DNA of 12,139 nucleotides. Source: an uncultured Eubacteriales bacterium (GTDB lineage: Bacteria > Bacillota_A > Clostridia > Christensenellales > Aristaeellaceae). Below, in pieces: positions 1 to 7,120 of the stretch (position 1 is the stretch's first letter; every line of letters starts with the position of its first letter). Both the position numbers and the translations under genes were made by a program. Where the stretch lies: positions 1-12,139 of the forward strand of contig CACYNZ010000083.1 of assembly GCA_902775835.1 (NCBI GenBank), written 5' to 3'. The notes beneath the pieces are model-generated. The model ran no database searches. It was not told the DNA's origin and saw nothing but the letters and a program-made list of their open reading frames with translations.

Positions 1-1
1 T

Positions 2-235
2 CTTTCCGGGGAATGGGTGCGGGTGCATATCATCAAGGTCACCGCCTCCTATGCCATTGGAAAGCTACTGGAAGTGGTGGAGCCCTCGCTCCATCGGAAA
101 GAACCTGCCTGCCCCGTCTATGCCCGCTGCGGGGGCTGCGCCTTCGGTCACGTGTCCTACGAGGAGGAGCTGCGCATCAAGGAGCAGCAGGTGGCGGAGG
201 CCCTGACGCGACTGGGCGGGCTGCAAAACGTACCC
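2..235 (+). pseudogene. Fragment of RlmD/RumA-type 23S rRNA (uracil-5-)-methyltransferase, N-terminal part
   Basis: The first ~78 codons match the N-terminal region of class I SAM-dependent RNA uridine C5-methyltransferases. The end of a TRAM-like beta-barrel ([27 protein letters not shown]) is followed by the [4Fe-4S] cysteine pattern C-x5-C-x2-C ([10 protein letters not shown], bases 110-139) and the usual helix [19 protein letters not shown] with LGGL. In this family the frame should continue for roughly 370 more residues (central domain, SAM-binding motifs, catalytic Cys). None is present, and the frame changes to permease sequence at about 227-245. The piece cannot be catalytically active. 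It may be a misassembly remnant or a true gene fragment. Base composition does not obviously differ from the neighbours. Confidence 0.75.
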
Positions 236-583
236 CGAACCTATCATGAAGCAGCAGAGATAGACGGTGCCAATGCCTGGCAGCGGATCCGGCATATCAC
301 CATTCCTTCCCTGATTCCCACGATGATGATTCTGGTGCTGCTGGCCATCGGGAATATTTTCCGGGGCGATTTCGGACTGTTCTACCAGACGGTGAAGAGC
401 TCCGCACTGCTGCAGCCGGCCACGGAGATCATCGATACCTATGTGTTCAAACTGCTGATCAACGACGGGAATATCGGCGTTTCCGCCGCGGTCGGACTTT
501 ATCAGAGCGTGCTCTGCTTTATCACCATCAATCTGGCAAACTGGCTGGTGAAACGGGTGCAGCCGGACTATGCCCTGTATTGA
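2..583 (+). CDS. Chimeric ORF: RlmD-like start joined to LplB-type sugar ABC permease C-terminus (partial)
   Basis: The open frame enters from the left edge and ends at TGA 581-583. From about base 240 it encodes the C-terminal ~110 residues of a CUT1-family sugar permease (LplB/YteP type, normally about 300 residues). This part has the cytoplasmic EAA loop (EAAEIDGAN, bases 248-274) that docks on the ATPase, the following [12 protein letters not shown] segment, a membrane segment ([13 protein letters not shown]), the typical DFGLFYQ and IDTYV stretches, a last membrane segment ([16 protein letters not shown]) and the usual end VQPDYALY. The N-terminal membrane helices are missing and replaced by rRNA-methyltransferase sequence. 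An in-frame GTG at 17 is only a formal start, because the frame is open to the edge. The stop is 18 bases before the next permease, so the two are co-transcribed and would form the permease pair. Family assignment of the permease part is secure; the fusion is probably not a working protein. Confidence 0.85.
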   Translation, partial: LSGEWVRVHIIKVTASYAIGKLLEVVEPSLHRKEPACPVYARCGGCAFGHVSYEEELRIKEQQVAEALTRLGGLQNVPRTYHEAAEIDGANAWQRIRHITIPSLIPTMMILVLLAIGNIFRGDFGLFYQTVKSSALLQPATEIIDTYVFKLLINDGNIGVSAAVGLYQSVLCFITINLANWLVKRVQPDYALY

Positions 584-601
584 GAAGGGAGGAAGAAATC
601 C

Positions 602-1519
602 ATGCAGCGTACCGTGAAACACAGGGGGCTGAACAGGCGTGTGTGGACCGGCGATACCATCGCGGTCAATGTGCTGGGTTATATCTTTATCGGCTGTTTC
701 GCCCTGCTCTGCCTCTTTCCGTTTTATCTGATCCTGGCAGCGTCCGTCACGCCGGAAGCCTCGCTGATCCGGAACGGGTATCCCATTTTCCCGACGGAGT
801 TCTCCCTGCAGAGCTATGCCCTGTGCCTGAAGAATCCCGAGAGCGTGCTCAGAGCCTACGGAAACACGATCATGGTCACCGTGATCGGCACCTTCCTTTC
901 CGTATGGCTGGCCACCATGACCGGCTATGTTCTGTCCCGCCGGGATTTCCCGTACCGCAATTTCTTCTCCTTCTTTTTCTTCTTTACCACGCTGTTCAGC
1001 GGCGGTCTGGTGCCCTGGTACATGATGTGCACCCGGTATCTCGCCTTCAAGAACCACTATTATGCGCTGATCCTGCCCATGATGTTTTCCGTGTGGAACA
1101 CGATCATCGCCAAATCCTTCATCAGCGGCATTCCCGCCGCCATTACGGAATCGGCCAAGATTGACGGCGCGAATGACTTTACCATCTATATCCGTCTGAT
1201 CATCCCGCTGTGCAAGCCGCTGATTGCCACACTTTCCCTGTTTGCCGCCCTGGCCTTCTGGAATGACTGGTACAACTGCATGCTGTTCATGACCGATGAG
1301 AACCGGTACAACCTGCAGTACTACCTGCAGCGCATGCTGGGAAGCGCGGCTGCCATGAAGCTTGTGGCGGAAAAATCCGGCATTGACCTGCCCTCCGTCC
1401 CGTTGGAGGGCATGAAGATGGCCATGACCGTCGTGGCCACCGGCCCCATTGTTCTTCTGTATCCCTTTGTGCAGCGCTATTTCGTCAAGGGTCTTACCAT
1501 CGGCGCTGTCAAAGGCTGA
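602..1519 (+). CDS. CUT1-family carbohydrate ABC transporter permease (YtcP/AraQ-like)
   Basis: This is the second transmembrane subunit of a sugar or oligosaccharide importer; it pairs with the LplB-type permease just upstream. The 305 residues are the usual full length. Membrane segments are visible at about residues 21-47, 89-111, 120-137, 156-172, 199-220 and 275-292. The cytoplasmic coupling loop is at about 180-205 (ITESAKIDGANDF), with ESA in place of the canonical EAA. The C-terminus QRYFVKGLTIGAVKG is the standard end of this family. The ATG at 602 is preceded by a strong AGGGAGGA, 18 bases after the upstream stop. No ATPase gene is linked; transporters of this class usually use a shared MsmX-type ATPase encoded elsewhere. 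The exact sugar cannot be told. Confidence 0.93.
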   Translation: MQRTVKHRGLNRRVWTGDTIAVNVLGYIFIGCFALLCLFPFYLILAASVTPEASLIRNGYPIFPTEFSLQSYALCLKNPESVLRAYGNTIMVTVIGTFLSVWLATMTGYVLSRRDFPYRNFFSFFFFFTTLFSGGLVPWYMMCTRYLAFKNHYYALILPMMFSVWNTIIAKSFISGIPAAITESAKIDGANDFTIYIRLIIPLCKPLIATLSLFAALAFWNDWYNCMLFMTDENRYNLQYYLQRMLGSAAAMKLVAEKSGIDLPSVPLEGMKMAMTVVATGPIVLLYPFVQRYFVKGLTIGAVKG

Positions 1520-1572
1520 CATGAGCATCTATGGACCATGTGTCCTGATGATAAATAAAAGGAGGTATCTTC

Positions 1573-3114
1573 ATGAAAAAATGGCTGTCTGTTCTGCTGG
1601 CTCTCTGCCTGGTGCTGAGTGTGCTTCCCGCCCTGGGCGAGATTGAGCCCGGAGTGGAGATCAAGGCCACGCCGGAAACCTACGCGAACACGGATCTCAG
1701 CAAGGAATATACCGTCTACATGTATCTCATCGGTGACAAGCCCAATGACTGGGCACAGATCGAGGAACTGGTCAATGAGTATCTGAAGCCTTTCAATACT
1801 CAGCTGTCCACCCAGTTCATGAGCTGGAGCGATTATCAGACAATGTATCCTCTGGTGCTGACCAGCGGCGATCAGGTGGACCTGATCTTCACGGCGCCCT
1901 GGTGCTATATGTACACCGAAGCCGCCAAGGGCAGTTTCTATACCCTGTCCGAGGATTTCATCAAGAATTACATGCCGCTGAGTGCTCAGTACCAGGCCCC
2001 CATCAGTTGGGACGAGACGACCCTGAGCGGCAGCACCATCGCAGTGCCTTCCAATGTCGCTTCTCCCATGGGCAAGATCGTGGCCATCCGTCAGGATCTG
2101 GCTGATAAGCATGGCATTGCGCCCCTGGAGAACTGGGACGACTTCATGAATTACATGATCACCATCGCGGAAAAGGAAACGCCTGAAAGCGGCATCTATG
2201 CCATGGCGGCTTCCGGAAGCAATCCGGAGCTGTGGGACATTTACCGTCAGCGCTTTGACGGTTTCTACGGCCTGCAGGACGGCAGTATCAGCATGCTGTT
2301 CAAGTTTGACGGCGAGACCATTCCCACCTGTGATGACCTGAAACTGACCTATGAATATCCGGAATTCCGCGAATTCTGCAAAGATATGAAGAAACTGGCT
2401 GACGCAGGCTGCTGGAGCCGCAGCGCCCTGACCAACACCATCAGTGATGACGATGCCTTTGCCGCCCTGCAGGGTGCTGCCATCGCCTGGAACGCTTCCG
2501 TGTTCACCTACATGAAGTCGGCTGAGAAGAACGAAGGCGTGACCTGCATGGCCTATGACCTGACCAAGGATACCTTTGTCAGTGCCGAAGCCTATTCCAA
2601 CAATGACATGGCCATTGCAGCCGCCAGCCGCAATCCCGAGCGCGCGGCCATGGTGCTGGACATGATCAAGTGTGATACATACCTGAACCGTCTGCTTCTG
2701 CTGGGTATTGAAGGCGTGCATTATTCCATCGACAATGCCACCGGCGAGTACACCAAGCTGGAGAAGAACGGCGACTATCCGCCGCTGAGCGTGTCTGTTT
2801 CCTGGGCCGTGAAGAACGGCAACCTGACCGAGTCCGGCACGCCTGAGCGCGAGCTGGTGATCACGGACAGCTGGGCAGAGCGCGTGCGTTCGAACCCGAC
2901 CGTGACCTTCGTGTTCGATGATTCGGAAATCAGCGAGTATGTGTCTGCTGTCAACTCTGTGCTGGGCGAATATACCGGCATGCTGCAGCTGGGTCTTGTG
3001 GATGACGTGGATGCCACGGTGGACGAGATGCTTTCCCGTATCTATGATGCAGGAATGCAGGAAGTGTATGATGAATTCTATCGCCAGTATGAGGCCTGGT
3101 ATCAGACCCGCTGA
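1573..3114 (+). CDS. Extracellular sugar-binding protein of the LplA type (DUF3502-like C-terminus)
   Basis: The 513-residue protein is the ligand-capturing subunit of the importer encoded upstream. Residues 1-22 form a Sec signal peptide (KK, hydrophobic run, end PALG before EIEP). The cleavage site looks like type I (A-x-G). The only early Cys (residue 12) is preceded by Leu, not Gly/Ala/Ser, so there is no credible lipobox. The mature protein has family stretches such as YMYLIGD (about 49-55), YPLVLTSGDQVDLIFTA (about 92-108) and a C-terminal DUF3502-like region with LGLVDDVDATVDEML and a terminal helix rich in Tyr and Glu. The start is fixed by AAAGGAGGT 8 bases ahead. A perfect hairpin follows the stop, and the GH2 gene begins downstream in the same operon. 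The ligand is probably an oligosaccharide, inferred from the neighbouring glycosidase. Confidence 0.93.
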   Translation: MKKWLSVLLALCLVLSVLPALGEIEPGVEIKATPETYANTDLSKEYTVYMYLIGDKPNDWAQIEELVNEYLKPFNTQLSTQFMSWSDYQTMYPLVLTSGDQVDLIFTAPWCYMYTEAAKGSFYTLSEDFIKNYMPLSAQYQAPISWDETTLSGSTIAVPSNVASPMGKIVAIRQDLADKHGIAPLENWDDFMNYMITIAEKETPESGIYAMAASGSNPELWDIYRQRFDGFYGLQDGSISMLFKFDGETIPTCDDLKLTYEYPEFREFCKDMKKLADAGCWSRSALTNTISDDDAFAALQGAAIAWNASVFTYMKSAEKNEGVTCMAYDLTKDTFVSAEAYSNNDMAIAAASRNPERAAMVLDMIKCDTYLNRLLLLGIEGVHYSIDNATGEYTKLEKNGDYPPLSVSVSWAVKNGNLTESGTPERELVITDSWAERVRSNPTVTFVFDDSEISEYVSAVNSVLGEYTGMLQLGLVDDVDATVDEMLSRIYDAGMQEVYDEFYRQYEAWYQTR

Positions 3115-3137
3115 GCCTGGAAGAACGGTTATATGAA

Positions 3138-3165
3138 CAGGGGGAGCGGAAGTCCGCTCCCCCTG
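3138..3165 (+). promoter_or_regulatory. Intercistronic hairpin after the LplA-like gene, no U-tract
   Basis: CAGGGGGAGCGG at 3138-3149 pairs perfectly with CCGCTCCCCCTG at 3154-3165 around an AAGT loop: 12 bp, nearly all G-C. It is followed by AATCAG rather than a T-run, so it is not a standard intrinsic terminator. Its place between a binding-protein gene and an enzyme gene fits an mRNA 3'-end stabiliser or partial terminator that keeps the binding protein more abundant than the downstream products. The role is inferred; the structure is directly visible. Confidence 0.8.
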
Positions 3166-3187
3166 AATCAGTTGAAGGGAGAAGCCT

Positions 3188-5593
3188 ATGCTGTTTTTTT
3201 CTGAATCTGGACAGTCGGTAAGGGAGAGCGTCTTTTTTGGGTTTGACTGGGAATTTGCGCTGACGGACAGCCTGGATGCGCCCGGTGACGGGACGCAGTG
3301 GCGCAGCGTGCAGCTGCCGCATGACTGGAGCACGGATTATCCGGTGGACGAAAAGGCGCCGAGCTGCGGCTCCGGCGGGTATGCCCGGTGCGGCATCGGC
3401 TGGTACCGGAAGCGGTTTGAGGTGCTTCTGCGCCCCGGCGAAGTGTACAGTGCGCTGTTTGAAGGCATTTATATGAATGCGGACCTGTGGCTGAACGGGA
3501 CCTGGATCGGAAACCATATCTACGGGTATACGAGCTTTGAGATCCCCTTCGGCAGCCTTCTGCGCAGCGGAACCAATGAACTGCTGGTCCGGGTGGACAA
3601 CAGTCATCAGCCGGGCTCAAGATGGTATACGGGGAGCGGGATCACGCGGAATGTCTATCTCCGGCGCTGCCAGGATGTGCATGTGCGCACCTGGGGCGTC
3701 CAGGTGACCACACCGAGGGTGGAGGACGAAAGTGCTCTGGTGGAGGTGCGCACCTCAGTGCTCGGAGGGCACAGGGCTTCCAGAGTCCGGGTGGAAACTG
3801 TGCTGGTGGACCCGGAGGGCCGGGAAAGCGCCAGGGTCTGCTCAGAGATTCCCGGAAAGCCTGAAATGCTGGCTGTCCAGGAACTGACGGTGACAGGTCC
3901 CCGGCGCTGGGATCTAAAAACACCATGCCTGTACCGTGCCTGTACCCGTGTATTTGACGGGGAAAAGCTGATGGATGAGGTGGAGACACCCTTTGGCATC
4001 CGGGAGCTTGCCTTTGACGCGGTGCATGGATTCATGCTCAACGGCCGCAAGGTGATTCTGCAGGGCGTGTGCCTGCATCATGATGGGGGCTGTCTTGGTG
4101 CCGCCGTACCCAGGGAGGTATGGGAGCGCCGGCTTGAGAAGCTTCGGGAGATGGGCGTCAATGCGCTGCGCATGAGCCATAATCCGCCGGACCCGGACCT
4201 GCTGGACCTGGCGGATACCATGGGCTTCTGCGTCATGGACGAGGCATTTGATGAATGGCATACCATGAAGGGCAAGGAGTTCGGGTCCAATACGCACGCG
4301 AGCCGGGGCTACTCCGAGTGGTTTGACACCTGCTTCCGGGCGGACATGACCGCCATGATCGAACGCGACCGGAATCATCCTTCCATCATCATGTGGTCCA
4401 TCGGCAATGAAGTCCGGGAGCAGATCATGGAGGACGGCTGGAAGTATGCGCGGAAACTGGCCGGACTGTGCCACAGCCTAGACAGCACGCGGCCTGTGAC
4501 CCAGGCCTGCGATATGGTGAAGGCTGAACCCGAGATGGCGCATGAGGACTTTCTTGAGCAGCTCGATATTGTGGGCGTCAATTATACGGACCGCTGGCGT
4601 GAGCGCACGGAGACCTTCTATGAAGAGGAAAAAATGGAGCATCCGGACTGGCTGCTTCTCGGTTCGGAGGATATATCCGTCAACGGCGCCAGAGGCGATT
4701 ACCGCCTGAAGACAGAGAGCAGTGTATGGGGACGCACGGCCTATTATGCCAAGTCGCTGAAAGCGGAAAAGCTCTGGAAATTCATACGCACACGGCCCTA
4801 TGTGATGGGCAGTTTCATGTGGACAGGCATTGACTATCTCGGTGAATGCTTCTGGCCGGACAAGGGTGCCGGCGCAGGCGTGCTCGATACCTGCGGATAT
4901 CCCAAGGACGGATTCTATTTCTATCAGTCGCAGTGGAGAAAGGATATTCCGGTTCTGCATGTATTTCCGCATCTGAATCTTCCCCTGGAGAAGGGAACGG
5001 TGTATCCTGTGGTTGCCTATACCAACTGTCCGACTGTGGAACTGCTGGTGGATGGTGTGAGCCATGGCGTCAAGGCCTATGAGTTTCCGAACCAGGGCAT
5101 GACAAAGCAGTGGCCGCACTTTGAGCACCCGATGGCCCCGATCACCACCAATGATCTGCATCTGAGCTGGGACGTGGCGTGGGGTGCGCGGGAACTGACC
5201 GCCATCGGCCGGGATCTGGAAGGCAACGAGATCGCGCGTCAGGTCATCCGGCCTGTGGGTGAAGCGGTGCGTGTGCATCTGCAGGCGGACAGAGTGTCCC
5301 TGCCGGCCGACGGCCGAAGCGTTGTGCAGCTGGAAATCTGCCTGAAGGATGCGGAAGGCCGGACGGTGATGGATCAGGACCGCGTGGTGTCCCTGCAGGT
5401 GGAGGGCGGCACCCTGCTCGGCATGGACAACGGACTGGCCAGCGATCATACGATGTATCGCGCGGGACAGCGTTCCACATTCCGCGGGCTTGCCTATGCG
5501 GTGGTGCGTGCACCCAGGGAATGCGGAACCATCCGGATCAGGCTGTGTGCGGAAGGCCTTCCGGAGGAGATACTGGAAATTTTCGCGGTCTGA
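3188..5593 (+). CDS. Glycoside hydrolase family 2, beta-galactosidase-like, with DUF4982-type C-terminus
   Basis: The 801-residue retaining beta-glycosidase probably removes non-reducing-end sugars (beta-galactosyl or related) from imported oligosaccharides. Domains in order: GH2 sugar-binding jelly roll (about 1-165, including LPHDW, GGY and GWYRK), Ig-like domain (about 166-272), TIM barrel (about 273-580), DUF4982-like domain (about 588-685) and a GH2 C-terminal/Ig-like domain (about 690-800). The acid/base Glu is E408 in WSIGNEV and the nucleophile is E494 in LLGSED, with the expected spacing of 86. MSHNPP (329-334) and MWTGIDYLGE (544-553) are further family motifs. No signal peptide is visible, so it should act in the cytoplasm. 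The ATG follows AGGGAG by 6 bases. Typical relatives have a PSRSSYFG-like stretch where this protein has WPDKGAGAG, so its sugar specificity may differ. Beta-glucuronidase is less likely. Confidence 0.92.
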   Translation: MLFFSESGQSVRESVFFGFDWEFALTDSLDAPGDGTQWRSVQLPHDWSTDYPVDEKAPSCGSGGYARCGIGWYRKRFEVLLRPGEVYSALFEGIYMNADLWLNGTWIGNHIYGYTSFEIPFGSLLRSGTNELLVRVDNSHQPGSRWYTGSGITRNVYLRRCQDVHVRTWGVQVTTPRVEDESALVEVRTSVLGGHRASRVRVETVLVDPEGRESARVCSEIPGKPEMLAVQELTVTGPRRWDLKTPCLYRACTRVFDGEKLMDEVETPFGIRELAFDAVHGFMLNGRKVILQGVCLHHDGGCLGAAVPREVWERRLEKLREMGVNALRMSHNPPDPDLLDLADTMGFCVMDEAFDEWHTMKGKEFGSNTHASRGYSEWFDTCFRADMTAMIERDRNHPSIIMWSIGNEVREQIMEDGWKYARKLAGLCHSLDSTRPVTQACDMVKAEPEMAHEDFLEQLDIVGVNYTDRWRERTETFYEEEKMEHPDWLLLGSEDISVNGARGDYRLKTESSVWGRTAYYAKSLKAEKLWKFIRTRPYVMGSFMWTGIDYLGECFWPDKGAGAGVLDTCGYPKDGFYFYQSQWRKDIPVLHVFPHLNLPLEKGTVYPVVAYTNCPTVELLVDGVSHGVKAYEFPNQGMTKQWPHFEHPMAPITTNDLHLSWDVAWGARELTAIGRDLEGNEIARQVIRPVGEAVRVHLQADRVSLPADGRSVVQLEICLKDAEGRTVMDQDRVVSLQVEGGTLLGMDNGLASDHTMYRAGQRSTFRGLAYAVVRAPRECGTIRIRLCAEGLPEEILEIFAV

Positions 5594-5598
5594 GAAGG

Positions 5599-5617
5599 AA
5601 AGGAGAGACAAGCTGTG
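5599..5617 (+). promoter_or_regulatory. Ribosome binding site deciding the GTG start of the esterase gene
   Basis: AAAGGAG at 5599-5605 lies 9 bases before GTG 5615-5617 and only a few bases after the GH2 stop (5591-5593). No other in-frame start with a comparable site was seen nearby, so the GTG is the best start. The tight spacing suggests coupled translation with the GH2 gene. Confidence 0.7.
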
Positions 5618-7015
5618 AAATCCCTATTTCGAAGAGCGGGCGTTCAGGCAGTGTCCACGGTGAACTTTGAAAGCCTGAACCGGGTACCTCCGGTCCGGGG
5701 GCTCCGGGAGGTTCATGGAGAACTGGTTCCGGGCATGGTGAACACATGGTATGAGTACGTTCCGGAAAAAGCAGATTCCGGAAAGCCCATGCCGCTGGTG
5801 ATTCAGCTGCACGGAGGCGGGAATGACGGAAGGCGCTGGGCAGAGTATACAGTCTGGCATGAAATGGCCGATCGCATTGGTCTGATCGTTGTCTATCCGA
5901 ACTCGCCGGATTATGAGTGCTGGACCTGTCAGAAGCGGGATATAGACTATCTGCGCGCTCTCATCCGCTATGAGTGCGGGTGCCACTGCATTGACGAATC
6001 CCGTATCTTCATGCAGGGCATGTCCAACGGCGATCAGATGACGCTGGCTTTTTCCATGGCCTGCCCGGAACTGCTTGCAGCGGCGGGCTTTGCCACCGGC
6101 CCCAGCGATGAGGAAGTGCTGGACGGAGACATGCCCCGCGGCGCGCTGCCGATTCTTCAGATGCGCGGTGAAATGGACATCAACTGGAAACTGACGCCGG
6201 AGACGGAAGACATCTATGAGATGCGCTATCACATGAATGACCTGAACCGCGAGATCTGGACAGAGGTCAACGGAACGGACGGCATGGTTCCGGAGCTCAG
6301 CATTCAGGGAAAGGACAACTTCCTGCTCTGGCGGGGCAGGAACGCCCCGATCATCAACTGGGAAATCGCAGGCATGGGCCACAGGGAACCAGTGTACGGA
6401 GCACAGGTTCTCTGGGACAGGCTGTACAGCGGATGCCGCAGGGAAAACGGACAGATGATTCTGGAAACACCGGCAGTGCCGTTGCAAGGAGAGGATGATA
6501 CGACGCTCCTGGCCATGGGCTCACGGAAAGTGTTCCGGAAAGATAGGATCCTGGATATGCCCGCCCAGGGAACGGTGCGCGTGTTTGAACCGGCGGACCT
6601 TCCGCATTTCTGCCCGGTGAAGACGGGTGAAATGTGTGAAACCGAAGTCATGTGCGCACCGGCGGAGTTCTTTGCGGTGGCCTACGGCGCCGATATTGCC
6701 TATGACGCAGATGCGGGCACCTGCATGATCACTTTCCCGGACGGGCGGCGGATTGTGCTTCGCTCCGGCGCTATGCTCTTTGAGGACGGAGGCGTGTTCC
6801 GCGCGCTTCAGAAGCCCTGCATGCACTTATGCGGGACGTTCTATGTGCCTGTGGGAGAACTGTGCCAGATGCTGTTTGACGCGCATGTGAGCACGGCGGA
6901 TGACGTCATGTGCATTTCCAGGCATTATTCGGTGCTCGGAAGGTACACGGCACGCATTGTACGCGGTCTGCTGAGCGGACAGATGCGTCCCCGCAGGCGC
7001 AAAAGGCCTGAGTGA
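5615..7015 (+). CDS. CE1/PHB-depolymerase-like esterase fused to a copper-amine-oxidase-N1-like domain
   Basis: The 466-residue protein begins with an alpha/beta-hydrolase domain (about 35-275) of the polyhydroxybutyrate-depolymerase/feruloyl-esterase type. It has the oxyanion-hole HGGG (66-69), nucleophile S137 in GMSNG, probable acid D188 in RGEMD and catalytic H256 in GMGHREP. It probably cleaves acyl esters (acetyl or feruloyl) from sugars released by the neighbouring GH2. From about 345 to 435 the sequence looks like a Cu_amine_oxidN1-type module (AVAYGADIAYDADAGTCMIT, then GTFYVPVGELCQMLF), which is normally found in exported Firmicute proteins. No signal peptide is present, and 15 cysteines suggest a cytosolic location. 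Residues 102-125 hold CWTC and CGCHC clusters. The C-terminus is Arg/Lys rich. The start is GTG, supported by AAAGGAG. It is the last gene of the operon. Confidence 0.8.
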   Translation: MKSLFRRAGVQAVSTVNFESLNRVPPVRGLREVHGELVPGMVNTWYEYVPEKADSGKPMPLVIQLHGGGNDGRRWAEYTVWHEMADRIGLIVVYPNSPDYECWTCQKRDIDYLRALIRYECGCHCIDESRIFMQGMSNGDQMTLAFSMACPELLAAAGFATGPSDEEVLDGDMPRGALPILQMRGEMDINWKLTPETEDIYEMRYHMNDLNREIWTEVNGTDGMVPELSIQGKDNFLLWRGRNAPIINWEIAGMGHREPVYGAQVLWDRLYSGCRRENGQMILETPAVPLQGEDDTTLLAMGSRKVFRKDRILDMPAQGTVRVFEPADLPHFCPVKTGEMCETEVMCAPAEFFAVAYGADIAYDADAGTCMITFPDGRRIVLRSGAMLFEDGGVFRALQKPCMHLCGTFYVPVGELCQMLFDAHVSTADDVMCISRHYSVLGRYTARIVRGLLSGQMRPRRRKRPE

Positions 7016-7055
7016 GCAGGATCCATGAAAACCGATCTGCAGGAAAATGTATATG

Positions 7056-7084
7056 ATGCACCCGGCTTTTCCCGGGTGCATTTT
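7056..7084 (+). terminator. Intrinsic terminator of the carbohydrate operon
   Basis: TGCACCCGG at 7057-7065 pairs perfectly with CCGGGTGCA at 7072-7080 around a CTTTTC loop; A7056-T7081 adds one more pair. TTTT at 7081-7084 follows directly. The T-run is short, so termination may be incomplete, but the position 41 bases after the esterase stop is right for the operon end. Confidence 0.8.
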
Positions 7085-7120
7085 CAGCTACCTGAAAAAA
7101 CCGCTTTGGAGGGAACGAAA

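Noticed and set aside
65..1528. 487-codon minus-strand open frame over the chimeric ORF and the YtcP-like gene
   Set aside because: It is antisense to clear permease sequence, has no domain, and is biased to His, Gln and Gly as expected for a shadow frame.
1520..1572. Promoter or terminator between the YtcP-like and LplA-like genes
   Set aside because: The 53-base gap holds only a 4-bp GGAC/GTCC dyad and an AT-rich stretch before the Shine-Dalgarno; no convincing -35/-10 pair or stable hairpin was found.
3138..3165. Intrinsic terminator call for the hairpin after the LplA-like gene
   Set aside because: No T-run follows the stem, and the GH2 gene with its own ribosome binding site lies 22 bases on without a visible promoter, so it is treated as an intercistronic element.
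1477..3333. 618-codon minus-strand open frame across the LplA-like gene and the start of the GH2 gene
   Set aside because: It is a shadow of codon bias in the plus-strand genes: it crosses two genes and a hairpin and has a low-complexity His/Gly/Gln composition.
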